Shown here: positions 50,155-58,372 of the stretch, piece after piece
How positions within the stretch are numbered: position 1 is the first letter of the stretch
Layout: the number at the start of each line of letters is the position of its first letter
Assembly (NCBI GenBank): GCA_963784885.1
Contig: CAWATA010000004.1
Span: 372,001-436,000 of the forward strand
Direction: 5' to 3'
Origin: RHKX01 sp963784885
Lineage (GTDB): Bacteria > Actinomycetota > Thermoleophilia > Solirubrobacterales > 70-9
Length of the DNA stretch: 64,000 nucleotides
Translations under genes and position numbers: made by a program
The notes under the pieces: model-generated
The model's database searches: none
What the model saw: the letters and a program-made list of their open reading frames with translations, nothing else
What the model was told of the DNA's origin: nothing

Positions 50155-51054
50155 CTACTTGGGCTGCCAGGCGGGATAGGTGGCGTCGGGCACGATCATC
50201 TGCGGCCGACTGCCGTCGATTCGCACCTTCATGATGCCCCGGCCGATCCGGACGAAGGCGATCTTCGTGCCGTCCGGTGACCAGGCGGGCAGCAGGCTGC
50301 TGTGACCGTGTTTCGGAGTGATCCGATCGATGTGGCCGCCGTCGGCGTCCATCACGTAGACGTGGAAGTGATTGACGTTGCCGGCGTGGCCGTGGCCGGC
50401 GGCGAAGACGATCCGCTTTCCGTCGGGGGACCAGTCGGGACGGGATTTCCTCTTGCCCGCGGAGTCGGTGAGGATCCGGCGGCGGCTGCCGTCGGGGCGG
50501 ATCGTGCAGATCTGGGACCCTCGGTGTACGAGGTCGCACATGTAGGCGATCCGCTTGCCGTCCGGCGACCAGGAGGGGCTGCCGGCGAACGATCCGTCCT
50601 TCGCCGTGACCCGGCGCTTGTTGGCGCCGTTCGCGCGCATCCTGAAGATCGAGTCCCCGGTCGCGGTGGACCGGACGAAGGCGATCTTCTTGCCGCTCGG
50701 CGCCCAGGTCGGGTCGAAGCCCGACTGGCCGCCTCGGGTCAGGAGGACTTTGCCCTTACCGCTCGGCTTCATCTTGTAGATGTCGGCGTCCTCGTCCGTG
50801 TAGCGCTCGAATGCGATCCGGCGCCCGTCCGGTGACCAGGCGGGCTTGGTTCGTCGGTTCCCGGCCAGATTTTTCGCCTCGCCGTTCCCCTTCGAACCGG
50901 TCGTGTAGATCCCCTCAGCGCCGACGTAGGCGATGCGGCCGTTGGCGCCCGGGAAGGCCGCTCCGGCCGGTTCGAGCGTACGGCTGCCGAACATGACGGC
51001 GGTCGCAGCGAGCACCGCGAGCGCGGCGACGACTATCGATAGGCGCTTGACCAC
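50155..51054 (-). CDS. Secreted TolB-like WD40 beta-propeller protein (paralogue)
   Basis: 299 residues from GTG at 51054. N-terminal signal anchor (VVAALAVLAATAVMFGS), then six PD40 repeats with WSPDGRRIAFE, WAPSGKKIAFVR, WSPDGKRIAYM, WSPDGKRIVFAAG and WSPDGTKIAFVR. It shares repeat architecture with the gene at 49275 and lies 10 bp upstream of it, so the pair arose by tandem duplication and is probably one transcript. Divergent from the EEP-family gene at 51211. Confidence 0.88.
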   Translation of the reverse strand: MVKRLSIVVAALAVLAATAVMFGSRTLEPAGAAFPGANGRIAYVGAEGIYTTGSKGNGEAKNLAGNRRTKPAWSPDGRRIAFERYTDEDADIYKMKPSGKGKVLLTRGGQSGFDPTWAPSGKKIAFVRSTATGDSIFRMRANGANKRRVTAKDGSFAGSPSWSPDGKRIAYMCDLVHRGSQICTIRPDGSRRRILTDSAGKRKSRPDWSPDGKRIVFAAGHGHAGNVNHFHVYVMDADGGHIDRITPKHGHSSLLPAWSPDGTKIAFVRIGRGIMKVRIDGSRPQMIVPDATYPAWQPK

Positions 51055-51194
51055 ATCCGAATTGTCCGCTCGGCCGGGGGTCGCCGCATCGGTGACGGCT
51101 ACCGAGCCGCCCCGTCGGGGACTGCTGGGGCCGGGATCGCCGCACCCGAGGCCTGCCGATCCGGAGGCGTCTTACCGCACCTGCAGAAGAATGA

Positions 51195-51210
51195 TTGACT
51201 ACAAAGTCAA
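51195..51210. promoter_or_regulatory. TTGACT-ACAA-AGTCAA palindrome at the EEP gene start
   Basis: Perfect 6-bp arms with a 4-bp centre, directly abutting the GTG start at 51211. A bound protein would occupy the transcription start or ribosome entry. Looks like a MarR-class operator by size and arms, but the regulator is not in the window. Confidence 0.45.
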
Positions 51211-52734
51211 GTGGCATCGCACCGGCCCATCGGGAGAGGGTTCGGGCGCCGGCTCTCGGCGTTGGCGATGTTCCTCGGGCTCCTCGCCGTAGCCGGGATC
51301 GCCGGCTGCGGAAGCGACGACTCGGCCGACGCGACGATCGCCAGGGGCGATCCGATGAACATCGACGTGCTCGTCTACAACATCGAGTACTCCGGGGACA
51401 AGACGACCGATGCGGTGATCGAGGAGATCGACGCCGACGTCGTCGGAGTTCTCGAGTCCTACGCGCGCCTGCCGGAGATCGCCGAGCGCACCGGTTATCC
51501 GTACTGGAACACCTCGCTGCAGATCCTCTCGAAGTACCCGATCCTCGAGGCGTCGGGCGGCGACGGCCTCTACGCGATGCTCGAGGTCAAGCCGGGGTAC
51601 GTGATCCCCTTCTTCAACGTCCACCTCGACTACGTCGACTGGGGCCCGCGCAAGCTCGCGAAGGGAGTGCCCGCCGAGGAGGTGATCGCCAACGAGAACC
51701 TGGTCCGCACCTCCTCGCTCGAGCGGCCGATGGCGGCGATGGGCGAACTCCTCGACCAGGGCTATCCCGTCTTCCTCACCGGTGACTTCAACGAGCCGTC
51801 GAGCCTCGACTACACAGCTGAGGCGGTCGGCACCCGCAAGGAGATCTCCGAGCCGGTCGCCTGGCCGGTCAGCGAGGCGCTCTTCGACCTCGGCTTCCGC
51901 GACACATACCGCGAGGTCAACCCCGACCCGGTCGCGACGCCCGCGGTCACGCAGGAGAAGACCGGCGAGCGGATCGACTACGTCTACGCCGCCGGTCCCT
52001 CGGAGACGCTCGACAGCAAGCTGGTCGGCGAGTCCGGTGGAGAGGACGTCGACATCGAGAAGTCGCCCTGGACCTCCGACCACCGCGCGGTGCTCTCGAG
52101 CTTCGACGTCATGCCGGTCGCGATGCCGACGCTCGTCGCCGTCGACGCCCGCCTCGCGACCGTCGGCGACGCGGTCGCGGTCACGTGGAACAACCCGGAA
52201 ACCGGGGGAAACGAGATCACAGTGGTCCCCGAGGACGGGGATCCCGGCGCGGCGATCGAGACGGTCCCGGGGCCCGACCCGAACGGAACGGCCGACATCG
52301 ACACCGGCGGCTGGGACCCGGGCTCCTACGAGGCGGTCCTGAGCGACGCCGACGGGGAGGTCGCCCGGGCTTCCTTCTACCTGCGCGACCCCGGCGCTGA
52401 GCTCGACCTGATGACGAACGAGCAGTCATACGCGAAGGGGGAGCCGATCGAGGTCAGCTGGACCGGCGGCCCCGCCAACCGCTGGGACTGGATCGGCGTC
52501 TACGAGGCGGACGCCGCCGACCCGAAGACGGACAGCTACCTGACCTGGGACTACGCCGAGGGACACTCGGCGGGGACCGTGCCGCCGCGGACCGCGGGCG
52601 AGGCGACGCTCGGCCCCGAGAGCCAGGGCGCCTCCTGGCCCCTGCCGCCCGGCGACTACGTCGTCCACTACCTGCTCGCCGACGAGTACGACTCGGCCGG
52701 GAGCGCCGAGTTCACCGTCGAGGCGGGGGGATAG
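51211..52734 (+). CDS. Lipoprotein of the endonuclease/exonuclease/phosphatase family
   Basis: 507 residues from GTG at 51211. Lipoprotein signal with lipobox IAGC near residue 33. EEP domain about 50-310: IDVLVYNIEYSGDKT, VVGVLESYARLPEIAERTGYPYW, NVHLDYVDWGP, FLTGDFNEPSSLDY (metal Asp/Asn), GERIDYVYAAG, WTSDHRAVLSSF (catalytic Asp-His). Two C-terminal beta domains of about 90 residues follow (ITVVPEDGDPGAAIE and WTGGPANRWDWIGVYEADAADP, the latter SKICH-like). An extracellular phosphodiesterase or phosphatase; substrate unknown. Confidence 0.88.
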   Translation: MASHRPIGRGFGRRLSALAMFLGLLAVAGIAGCGSDDSADATIARGDPMNIDVLVYNIEYSGDKTTDAVIEEIDADVVGVLESYARLPEIAERTGYPYWNTSLQILSKYPILEASGGDGLYAMLEVKPGYVIPFFNVHLDYVDWGPRKLAKGVPAEEVIANENLVRTSSLERPMAAMGELLDQGYPVFLTGDFNEPSSLDYTAEAVGTRKEISEPVAWPVSEALFDLGFRDTYREVNPDPVATPAVTQEKTGERIDYVYAAGPSETLDSKLVGESGGEDVDIEKSPWTSDHRAVLSSFDVMPVAMPTLVAVDARLATVGDAVAVTWNNPETGGNEITVVPEDGDPGAAIETVPGPDPNGTADIDTGGWDPGSYEAVLSDADGEVARASFYLRDPGAELDLMTNEQSYAKGEPIEVSWTGGPANRWDWIGVYEADAADPKTDSYLTWDYAEGHSAGTVPPRTAGEATLGPESQGASWPLPPGDYVVHYLLADEYDSAGSAEFTVEAGG

Positions 52735-52743
52735 CGGGCGGGC

Positions 52744-53454
52744 CTAGCCCGCCTTCGCCTCGATCAGCAGCGCCTCGGCGACCGCCAGCACCTCGCCGTC
52801 GCCGTCGAGCAGCGCCGACCCTGCGAGATGCTTGCGCCCGTCCTTGGAGATCGGCCACGCCATGACCACGTGCTCGACGCCGACCTCGGGCAGGTCGTCG
52901 ACGCGGGCCGTGAAGCGGGCGAGGAAGCTGATCGGCAGCGTATCCGGGTAGAGGGCGAAGTAGGTCGGGCAGTCGAGTGCCGCCCAGACGAACTCGGGCG
53001 CCGACCGGCCGGTGCCGTCGACGTCGGTGTCCGTGCCCGGGATCCACGGCGAGGCCACCACGTCCCGCCCGTGGACGGCGCCCCCCATCACCCCGAACGC
53101 GTCCTCGCGGTCGGGCCCGCAGACGAAGCACATGCTGAACTCCCCGTCGGACCAGCCGCGGTAGCGCTTCTTCGCCGCCCGCGCCTCCTCGATCCCAACC
53201 GGTGCGGGCACCTCGATCTCGAGCTCGCGCGGCCTCGCCTCGGCGATCAGCGTCTCGCCGTCGCGGACGGCGATGCCGCCGTGGTCGAGCTCATCGATCG
53301 CGAGCTCGCGATCGAGCGGGACCGGCGCTCGGAGGCTGACCTCGGCGAGCTCGCCCATCCGCATCGCGATCAGCCCGGCCGTGTAGCCGCCCTGGCCGCT
53401 CCCGCGCGGACCGTTGAAGCGGGCGGGGACATAGAGCGTGGGCCTGGAGACCAT
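52744..53454 (-). CDS. Hotdog-fold thioesterase-like protein
   Basis: 236 residues from ATG at 53454, with TACCGT (complement of 53462-53467) 7 nt upstream; the frame extends to 53559 but through the terminator hairpin. N-terminus FNGPRGSGQGGYTAGLIA resembles acyl-CoA thioesterase/hydratase hotdog proteins; the central CFVCGPDREDAFG motif and C-terminal half (EFVWAALDCPTYFALYPDTLPISFLARFTARVDDLP) suggest a second hotdog. Might act on acyl-CoA. Its stop and that of the EEP gene are only 9 bp apart. Confidence 0.7.
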   Translation of the reverse strand: MVSRPTLYVPARFNGPRGSGQGGYTAGLIAMRMGELAEVSLRAPVPLDRELAIDELDHGGIAVRDGETLIAEARPRELEIEVPAPVGIEEARAAKKRYRGWSDGEFSMCFVCGPDREDAFGVMGGAVHGRDVVASPWIPGTDTDVDGTGRSAPEFVWAALDCPTYFALYPDTLPISFLARFTARVDDLPEVGVEHVVMAWPISKDGRKHLAGSALLDGDGEVLAVAEALLIEAKAG

Positions 53455-53473
53455 GGACCGGACGGTAACGCGA

Positions 53474-53503
53474 AAGCGGGCCGGCAACTTCGCCGGCCCG
53501 CTT
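53474..53503 (-). terminator. Strong terminator after the streptogramin-lyase-like gene
   Basis: AAGCGGGCCGGC/GCCGGCCCGCTT, a 12-bp stem with a 6-nt loop. On the minus strand it is followed by TTTCG. It lies 22 bp after the end of the gene at 53525 and 20 bp before the start of the thioesterase gene. Confidence 0.75.
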
Positions 53504-53524
53504 CGTCGCGTCGTCCCCCTGCTC

Positions 53525-54520
53525 TCAGGTCGGGCCGGGGCCGACCTTGCTGACGTCACTGACCCGGGCGATCTTCTCGGCGTTCTCGAGCGTCACCCAG
53601 AGGGTGTTGCCGGGTCCCTTCGCGATTCGCCGCGGGCCGCTGTTCTTCCCGAACCCGACCGGCGCCGACAGTCTGCCCTTCCCGGCGTCGAGGGCCAACA
53701 GGTCGCCGGTCGCGAAGCGCGGCATCCAGTACGTCTTCTTCGAGTAGGCGACGCCGAACGGATCGCCGGCCGACTGCGACGTCTTGACCTTGCCGCCGAC
53801 GACCCGGCCCGCGATCTGCGGGTTCGACGTCGGATCGGCGTAGCCGACCTCGCCCTTCGGGCCGGCGGCGAGCGCCTGCGGCCCGGAGCCGGCACCGGTG
53901 TCGTAGGCCTTGTCGCTGCCGTCGGTCTTGACGCGAACGACCTGGCCGCCGAAGTCCGCCGCCCAGAGCTTGCCGTCCTTGCCGCGGTCGATGTCGCGGC
54001 CGGCGACGAGCACGGGGAACGAGTCAGCGGTCTCGGGGTCGGCCACGGGGATCCGGATCACGTTGGGGCCGCTGACCGTCCACATGTTGCCGTCGGGCCC
54101 GCGGACGATCGGACGCGGGTCGGCGATGTCGTTGATCGTGAACTTCTCGGCCGCCTCGGGGTCGGCGGGATCGAAGACGGCGACGCCGTTCGCCTGCGTC
54201 ACCCAAAGGGTGCCGCCGGGGCCGCTCGCGATCCCGACCGGGTTGCTGATGTTCGCCGCGTCGTACTCCTTCACCTTGCCCTTCGGCGTGATCCGCGCGA
54301 CGTCGTTGGTCTGATCCAGGGTCACCCAGACGTTGCCGTCGGGGCCCTTGGCGATCTCGTTGTTGGTCCCGACCCCGGACACCGCGAACTTGCCGGTGAC
54401 CTTCGGTGCGGCCGTGGCCGGGGCGGCGGCGATGGCGGCCAGGCCGATCGCAGCACACAATGCGGCGACGGCGCGGAGGGGGAGGGAACGGGGACGTGGG
54501 GATGTGCGTTGAGGGTTCAT
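53525..54520 (-). CDS. Secreted Vgb-like beta-propeller (streptogramin lyase fold)
   Basis: 331 residues from ATG at 54520. Signal peptide about 1-38 (LRAVAALCAAIGLAAIAAAPATAA). The rest is seven blades with Vgb-type GPDGNVWVTLDQTNDVARITPKG, GPGGTLWVTQANGVAVFDP, GPDGNMWTVSGPNVIRI, GKDGKLWAADFGGQVVRVKTDG and GPGNTLWVTLENAEKIARV. The fold is that of virginiamycin B lyase, but secretion and lack of the lyase His pattern argue for a binding role. Third secreted propeller within 6 kb. Confidence 0.87.
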   Translation of the reverse strand: MNPQRTSPRPRSLPLRAVAALCAAIGLAAIAAAPATAAPKVTGKFAVSGVGTNNEIAKGPDGNVWVTLDQTNDVARITPKGKVKEYDAANISNPVGIASGPGGTLWVTQANGVAVFDPADPEAAEKFTINDIADPRPIVRGPDGNMWTVSGPNVIRIPVADPETADSFPVLVAGRDIDRGKDGKLWAADFGGQVVRVKTDGSDKAYDTGAGSGPQALAAGPKGEVGYADPTSNPQIAGRVVGGKVKTSQSAGDPFGVAYSKKTYWMPRFATGDLLALDAGKGRLSAPVGFGKNSGPRRIAKGPGNTLWVTLENAEKIARVSDVSKVGPGPT

Positions 54521-54666
54521 GGTGCAAGGGTCGCCCCGGAGGCCACGTCGCACCACCCACCCCGGGTGTGAACCAGCTCACCCCGCTCCGGCGGGCAAGT
54601 CGAGCTCGCTCCCGACCATGCATCTGGGAGCCCGCCGCGCCCGTCGTGAAGCCGTAGGGTCAGGCG

Positions 54667-55776
54667 ATGGCCGTCCAGAGGCTGACTTCCCGAGATCGCG
54701 CGGAGCGGGCCGCCGTCCGCCTGCTCTCTCGCCTGTCGACGCGAACGGCCCGCCGCCTCGCGGGGCCGCCGATCGTCCTCGACGGGCAGACCCTCGACCC
54801 GCACATCCAGATCGTCCTCAAGGCCCTGGAGCGGACGGGCCAGGGTGCCTGGAGTCGGCACGGGGCGGAGGCCGCCCGGCGTGAGTCCCGGCGCACGGCG
54901 CTCGTCGCCGCGCTGCCGCTTCCGCGCATCGACGGGGTCTCGGATCTGTCGATCCCCGGCCCCGCCGGAGAGCTGCCCGCACGCGTCTATCCCGCTCCCG
55001 GCTCCCGCGGGGTGGAGCCGCAGCCGGCGCTCGTCTTCTTCCACGGCGGCGGCTTCGTGATCGGGGACCTCGACACCCACGACGAGCTCTGCCGGATGCT
55101 CTGCCGGCACGCACAGGTGACCGTCGTCGCGATCGATTACCGGCTCGCTCCCGAGCACCCCTTCCCCGCGGCGGTCGACGACGCCATGTCCGCCTTCGGG
55201 TGGGTGCGGGAGAACGCGGCCGAGCTCGGCCTCGACCCAGGCCGGATCGCCGTCGGCGGCGACAGCGCCGGCGGCAACCTCTCCGCCGTGGTCTGCAACC
55301 AGACGAAGGAGGCGGGCGGCGAGATGCCCGCCTTCCAGCTGCTGATCTACCCGAAGACCGACGACGAGCCGACCCGGTCGCTCGAGCTCTTCGCCGAGGG
55401 GTTCTTCCTCGTCGACGAGGACATGGCCTGGTTCCTCGACTCCTATGCGCCCGCCGACGCGGACCCCCGCGCCTACCCGATGCGGTCGGCCGATCTCTCG
55501 GGCCTCCCGCCCGCCTACGTCGCGACCGCCGGCTTCGACCCGCTGCGGGACGAGGGCGAGGCCTATGCGGCCGCCCTCCGGGACGCCGGTACGCCGGCGG
55601 CGCTGTGCCGCCACGAGAGCCTCATCCACGGCTTCGCCAGCATGACCGCAGTCGCACCGGCGGCCCGCGACGCGGTCATCGAGATGGCCGGCGCGCTCCA
55701 GGTCGGACTGGCGCCAAAACCCGCCGCCCGAGCGATGCCGGAGGAGAGACTCGAACTCCCGACACGCGGATTATGA
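54667..55776 (+). CDS. Alpha/beta hydrolase, hormone-sensitive lipase family
   Basis: 369 residues, TAGGGT (54655-54660) with a 6-nt spacer before the ATG. HSL family motifs: FFHGGGFVIGDLDTHD (oxyanion HGGG), VGGDSAGGNLS (nucleophile Ser), FDPLRDEGEAYAAAL (Asp) and HGFASM (His). Esterase of short-chain esters. The N-terminal 85 residues form a cap. The last 13 codons (MPEERLELPTRGL) are the antisense of tRNA-Met, so the reading frame runs 41 bases into the tRNA gene on the other strand. Confidence 0.92.
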   Translation: MAVQRLTSRDRAERAAVRLLSRLSTRTARRLAGPPIVLDGQTLDPHIQIVLKALERTGQGAWSRHGAEAARRESRRTALVAALPLPRIDGVSDLSIPGPAGELPARVYPAPGSRGVEPQPALVFFHGGGFVIGDLDTHDELCRMLCRHAQVTVVAIDYRLAPEHPFPAAVDDAMSAFGWVRENAAELGLDPGRIAVGGDSAGGNLSAVVCNQTKEAGGEMPAFQLLIYPKTDDEPTRSLELFAEGFFLVDEDMAWFLDSYAPADADPRAYPMRSADLSGLPPAYVATAGFDPLRDEGEAYAAALRDAGTPAALCRHESLIHGFASMTAVAPAARDAVIEMAGALQVGLAPKPAARAMPEERLELPTRGL

Positions 55777-55809
55777 TTCCGCTGCTCTAACCAACTGAGC
55801 TACTCCGGC
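55736..55809 (-). tRNA. tRNA-Met (elongator, CAU anticodon)
   Basis: On the minus strand a full 74-nt cloverleaf: acceptor GCCGGAG pairing with CTCCGGC plus A discriminator, D-arm GCTC/GAGC with AGTTGGTTA loop, anticodon stem GCGGA/TCCGC around ATCATAA (anticodon CAT), variable GTGTC, T-arm GGGAG-TTCGAGT-CTCTC. The anticodon region resembles actinobacterial elongator tRNA-Met; a CAU tRNA-Ile2 cannot be fully excluded. CCA is not encoded. Its 3' half overlaps the end of the hydrolase ORF on the plus strand. Confidence 0.92.
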
Positions 55810-55982
55810 GCACCGCTCGCCCAGGCCATTCTCGGCGCTTCGTCGGCTCCCCGGGGACCGGGGTGCAGACGACTCGGACGGTCGCGGTCGAGCGAGAGGA
55901 TACCGGCGCATCGGCTGGGGCATCCGCGGCCGCGCGACGGTCGGGTCGGCTCCGCCCGGCCCGCGATGCACGGCGAACCGGC

Positions 55983-56972
55983 TCAGGGCTCCAGGCGCGA
56001 AGGCGGCGGTGCCTTGTAGCGGCCGTTCTCGTAGTAGTCGGTGGGAAGGACCAGGTCGAGCTGCGGGGGCGAGGCGAAGCCGCCGACGTGGATGAGTCCG
56101 TCGCTGCGGTGCCCGTGGGCGACGCCGCAGGGTGCGAGCAGGCAGTCGTTGGCGGCGGCCTCGATCCAGCGGTCGCCCATGAAGAAGGAGCCCCGCCCCG
56201 ACCACATGATCAGGCATTCGTCGGAGACCGGGTGCTTGTGGATGACGTCGCTGACGCCGTCGGGGGCGATCGCGTAGTTGAAGCCCACGAGGCGGCAGCC
56301 CGAGCCCGGCCAGAGGATCAGGCGCATGGGGATGCCGATGCCCGTGAACTCCGATCCCATCTCGACGTTGAACAGCGCGCCGTTGCGGCGGACGTCGTCG
56401 GTCTCGAGGTTCCAAGCGCGGACCTCCGGGTGCGAATCGTGGTAGCGCAGCTCGCTGTCGGGCGACAGCTCGACCGGTTCGGCGTTGGTCGCCGCCTTCC
56501 GCACCGAGTCGTGGTTGATGACGCCGAGCTCGACGTTGTAGAGACCGCGATCCGCGTAGAGGTCGAACTGGGGAGGCGTCGTCTGCGCGACGAGGATCAG
56601 CGGCGATGAGCTCCCGGCGGGGTTGCGGATCTGGGTCTCGACCCCTTCGGGCACGTAGGCGATGTCCCCGGGCTGGACGTCCACCCACTGCTCGCGCACC
56701 AGGATCTGCCCGGACCCCCTGAAGCAGAGCAGCGCCTGCTCGGCGAGGTCGTAGCCGTATCGCTCGCTCTCCTCGCCCGGCTCGACGGTGATCACGTGGA
56801 CTGCCTCGGTCTGGTAGCCGGTGCCGGGCCATGCGATCAGGCGGGTCGGCAGCCCGTGGGCCGTGATCTCCGCTCCGTCGGCGAGGTTCCCGATCGCCCC
56901 CGAGGCGGCGATCTCCTCGGCCGTGCGATACCGCGCGCGGTACTCGTCCCGGATCTCGGCTCCTCGTTCCAT
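55983..56972 (-). CDS. Bicupin protein
   Basis: 329 residues, ribosome site GGGAGACGC before the ATG at 56972. Two cupin barrels. The N-terminal one (about 45-145: ALLCFRGSGQILVREQWVDVQPGDIAYVPEG) lacks the HxH motif. The C-terminal one (about 210-300: DVIHKHPVSDECLIMWSGRGSFFMGDRW, LAPCGVAHGHRS) has HxH, Glu and His and should bind a metal. Architecture with metal only in domain 2 resembles ureidoglycine aminohydrolase, but no purine-catabolism genes are nearby. Substrate unknown. Confidence 0.85.
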   Translation of the reverse strand: MERGAEIRDEYRARYRTAEEIAASGAIGNLADGAEITAHGLPTRLIAWPGTGYQTEAVHVITVEPGEESERYGYDLAEQALLCFRGSGQILVREQWVDVQPGDIAYVPEGVETQIRNPAGSSSPLILVAQTTPPQFDLYADRGLYNVELGVINHDSVRKAATNAEPVELSPDSELRYHDSHPEVRAWNLETDDVRRNGALFNVEMGSEFTGIGIPMRLILWPGSGCRLVGFNYAIAPDGVSDVIHKHPVSDECLIMWSGRGSFFMGDRWIEAAANDCLLAPCGVAHGHRSDGLIHVGGFASPPQLDLVLPTDYYENGRYKAPPPSRLEP

Positions 56973-57111
56973 GCGTCTCCCGTCGGTGTCGGTGGATTCT
57001 CGGGTCGGCAGCGTAATCGCCGGCAGGCGGGAGGGCGGGACCGGCTCGGCGTGGACGGGGATGTCAGGATCGGGGCATGGAGAAGGGATCGTCGGCAGAT
57101 CGGCGGAGTCG

Positions 57112-58197
57112 TTGAAGACCGTCCTCGCCTGGGACGAGCGCTGTCTCGCACACGAGAACGGATCGATGCTGGTCCGCCGCCCGGCCGCCGAGTGGCTCGA
57201 CGTCCCTCATTTCGAACGGCCCGAGCGGCTGAGCCGGACGCTGCGGGTGCTCGAGCGGGCCGGCGTCCTCGACCGGCTCGACCGGCTCGACAGCCGCCGC
57301 GCGACCCGTGAGGAGCTCGAGCTCGTCCACGAGCCGGCGATGATCGAGCGGATCGAGGACGCATGCTCGCAGCATCGCTTCGCGACGGTCGGCCCGGAAG
57401 CGCGGGTCGGGCCCTGACTCGTGGGAGCCGGCGCTGCTCGCCGCCGGGAACCTGCTGGCCGTCACCGACGCGGTCGCTCGACGGCGAGCGCCGCCAACGG
57501 CTTCGCGATCGTCCGCCCGCCCGGCCACCACGCGACCGCTGCGGAGCCGATGGGGTTCTGCCTGTTCAACAACGTCGCGATCGCGGCCCGGCACGCGCAG
57601 CAGCGCGAGGGCGTCGATCGGGTCGCGATCGTCGACTGGGACGTCCATCACGGCAACGGCACCGAGACGATCTTCTGGTCCGATCCGTCCGTGCTGTTCG
57701 TCTCGCTGCACCAGGACGACCTCTACCCGCCGGACCGCGGCGCCGCGAGCGACCGCGGCGAGGGCACGGGGCAGGGGGCGACCGTGAACGTCCCGCTCCC
57801 GGCCGGCACCGGCGACGCGGGCTACGCGTACGCGTTCGAGCGGGTCGTCGAGCCGGCGCTGCGGGCGTTCGCGCCCGACCTGATCCTGCTCTCGGCCGGC
57901 CAGGACCCGGCGGCGTCGGATCCGCTCGGGCGGATGAGCGTCACGACCGAGGGCTTCCGGGACCTGACCGGGCGCGCGATGGCGCTCGCCGAGGAGCTCT
58001 GCGGCGGCGGGCTCGTCGTTGTGCTCGAGGGCGGCTACAGCCTCGAGCAGCTCCCGTTCTGCAACCTTGCGATCGCCGAGCGGCTCGCCGGCCTCGACCC
58101 GGCCTTCGACGAGGACCCGCTCGAGCTCGACATTCCGCGCAGCCTGCGCGACTTCGAGCGCGAGGCGGTCGACGCCGTCGTCGCGGCGGTCGGATGA
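57112..58197 (+). pseudogene. Histone-deacetylase-family (acetylpolyamine amidohydrolase-like) gene with three single-base insertions
   Basis: From TTG at 57112 the protein reads KTVLAWDERCLAHENGSM to residue about 101, then meets TGA at 57415-57417. Homologous sequence continues in the next frame (PDSWEPALLAAGNLLAVTDAV), then another, then returns to the first at NGFAIVRPPGHHATA. The shifts map to an extra C in 57412-57414, G57476 and C57492, three insertions that sum to zero frame change. The remaining catalytic part is intact (DWDVHHGNGTE, SLHQDDLYP, SAGQDP with zinc Asp). Either a decayed gene or a cluster of sequencing errors. Confidence 0.7.
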
Positions 58198-58215
58198 GCC
58201 ACCGTCGTCGGTGCG

Positions 58216-58240
58216 ATCGACCCGGACTATCCGGGTCGAT
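58216..58240 (+). terminator. Hairpin after the HDAC-family gene
   Basis: Perfect 11-bp stem ATCGACCCGGA/TCCGGGTCGAT with a CTA loop, 18 bp after the stop at 58197. No T-run. Confidence 0.65.
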
Positions 58241-58372
58241 GACACGAACGATCAGCCGAGGCCGAGCGCCGGCAGCTCGTCGCCGCGCAGTAGACCGTCC
58301 GCGCCATTGGGTGCGAGGCTAGCGAGCGCGTTCCGCCCGGCGCGCCGGTCGCCGCGTTAGGGTCGAGCGCCG

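Noticed and set aside
55736..55809. tRNA-Met as an integration site for a mobile element
   Set aside because: No integrase gene and no duplicated tRNA 3' end was found in the neighbourhood.
55810..55982. Gap between tRNA-Met and the bicupin gene, checked for further tRNAs
   Set aside because: No second cloverleaf or ORF; probably the tRNA promoter region and the end of the bicupin transcript.
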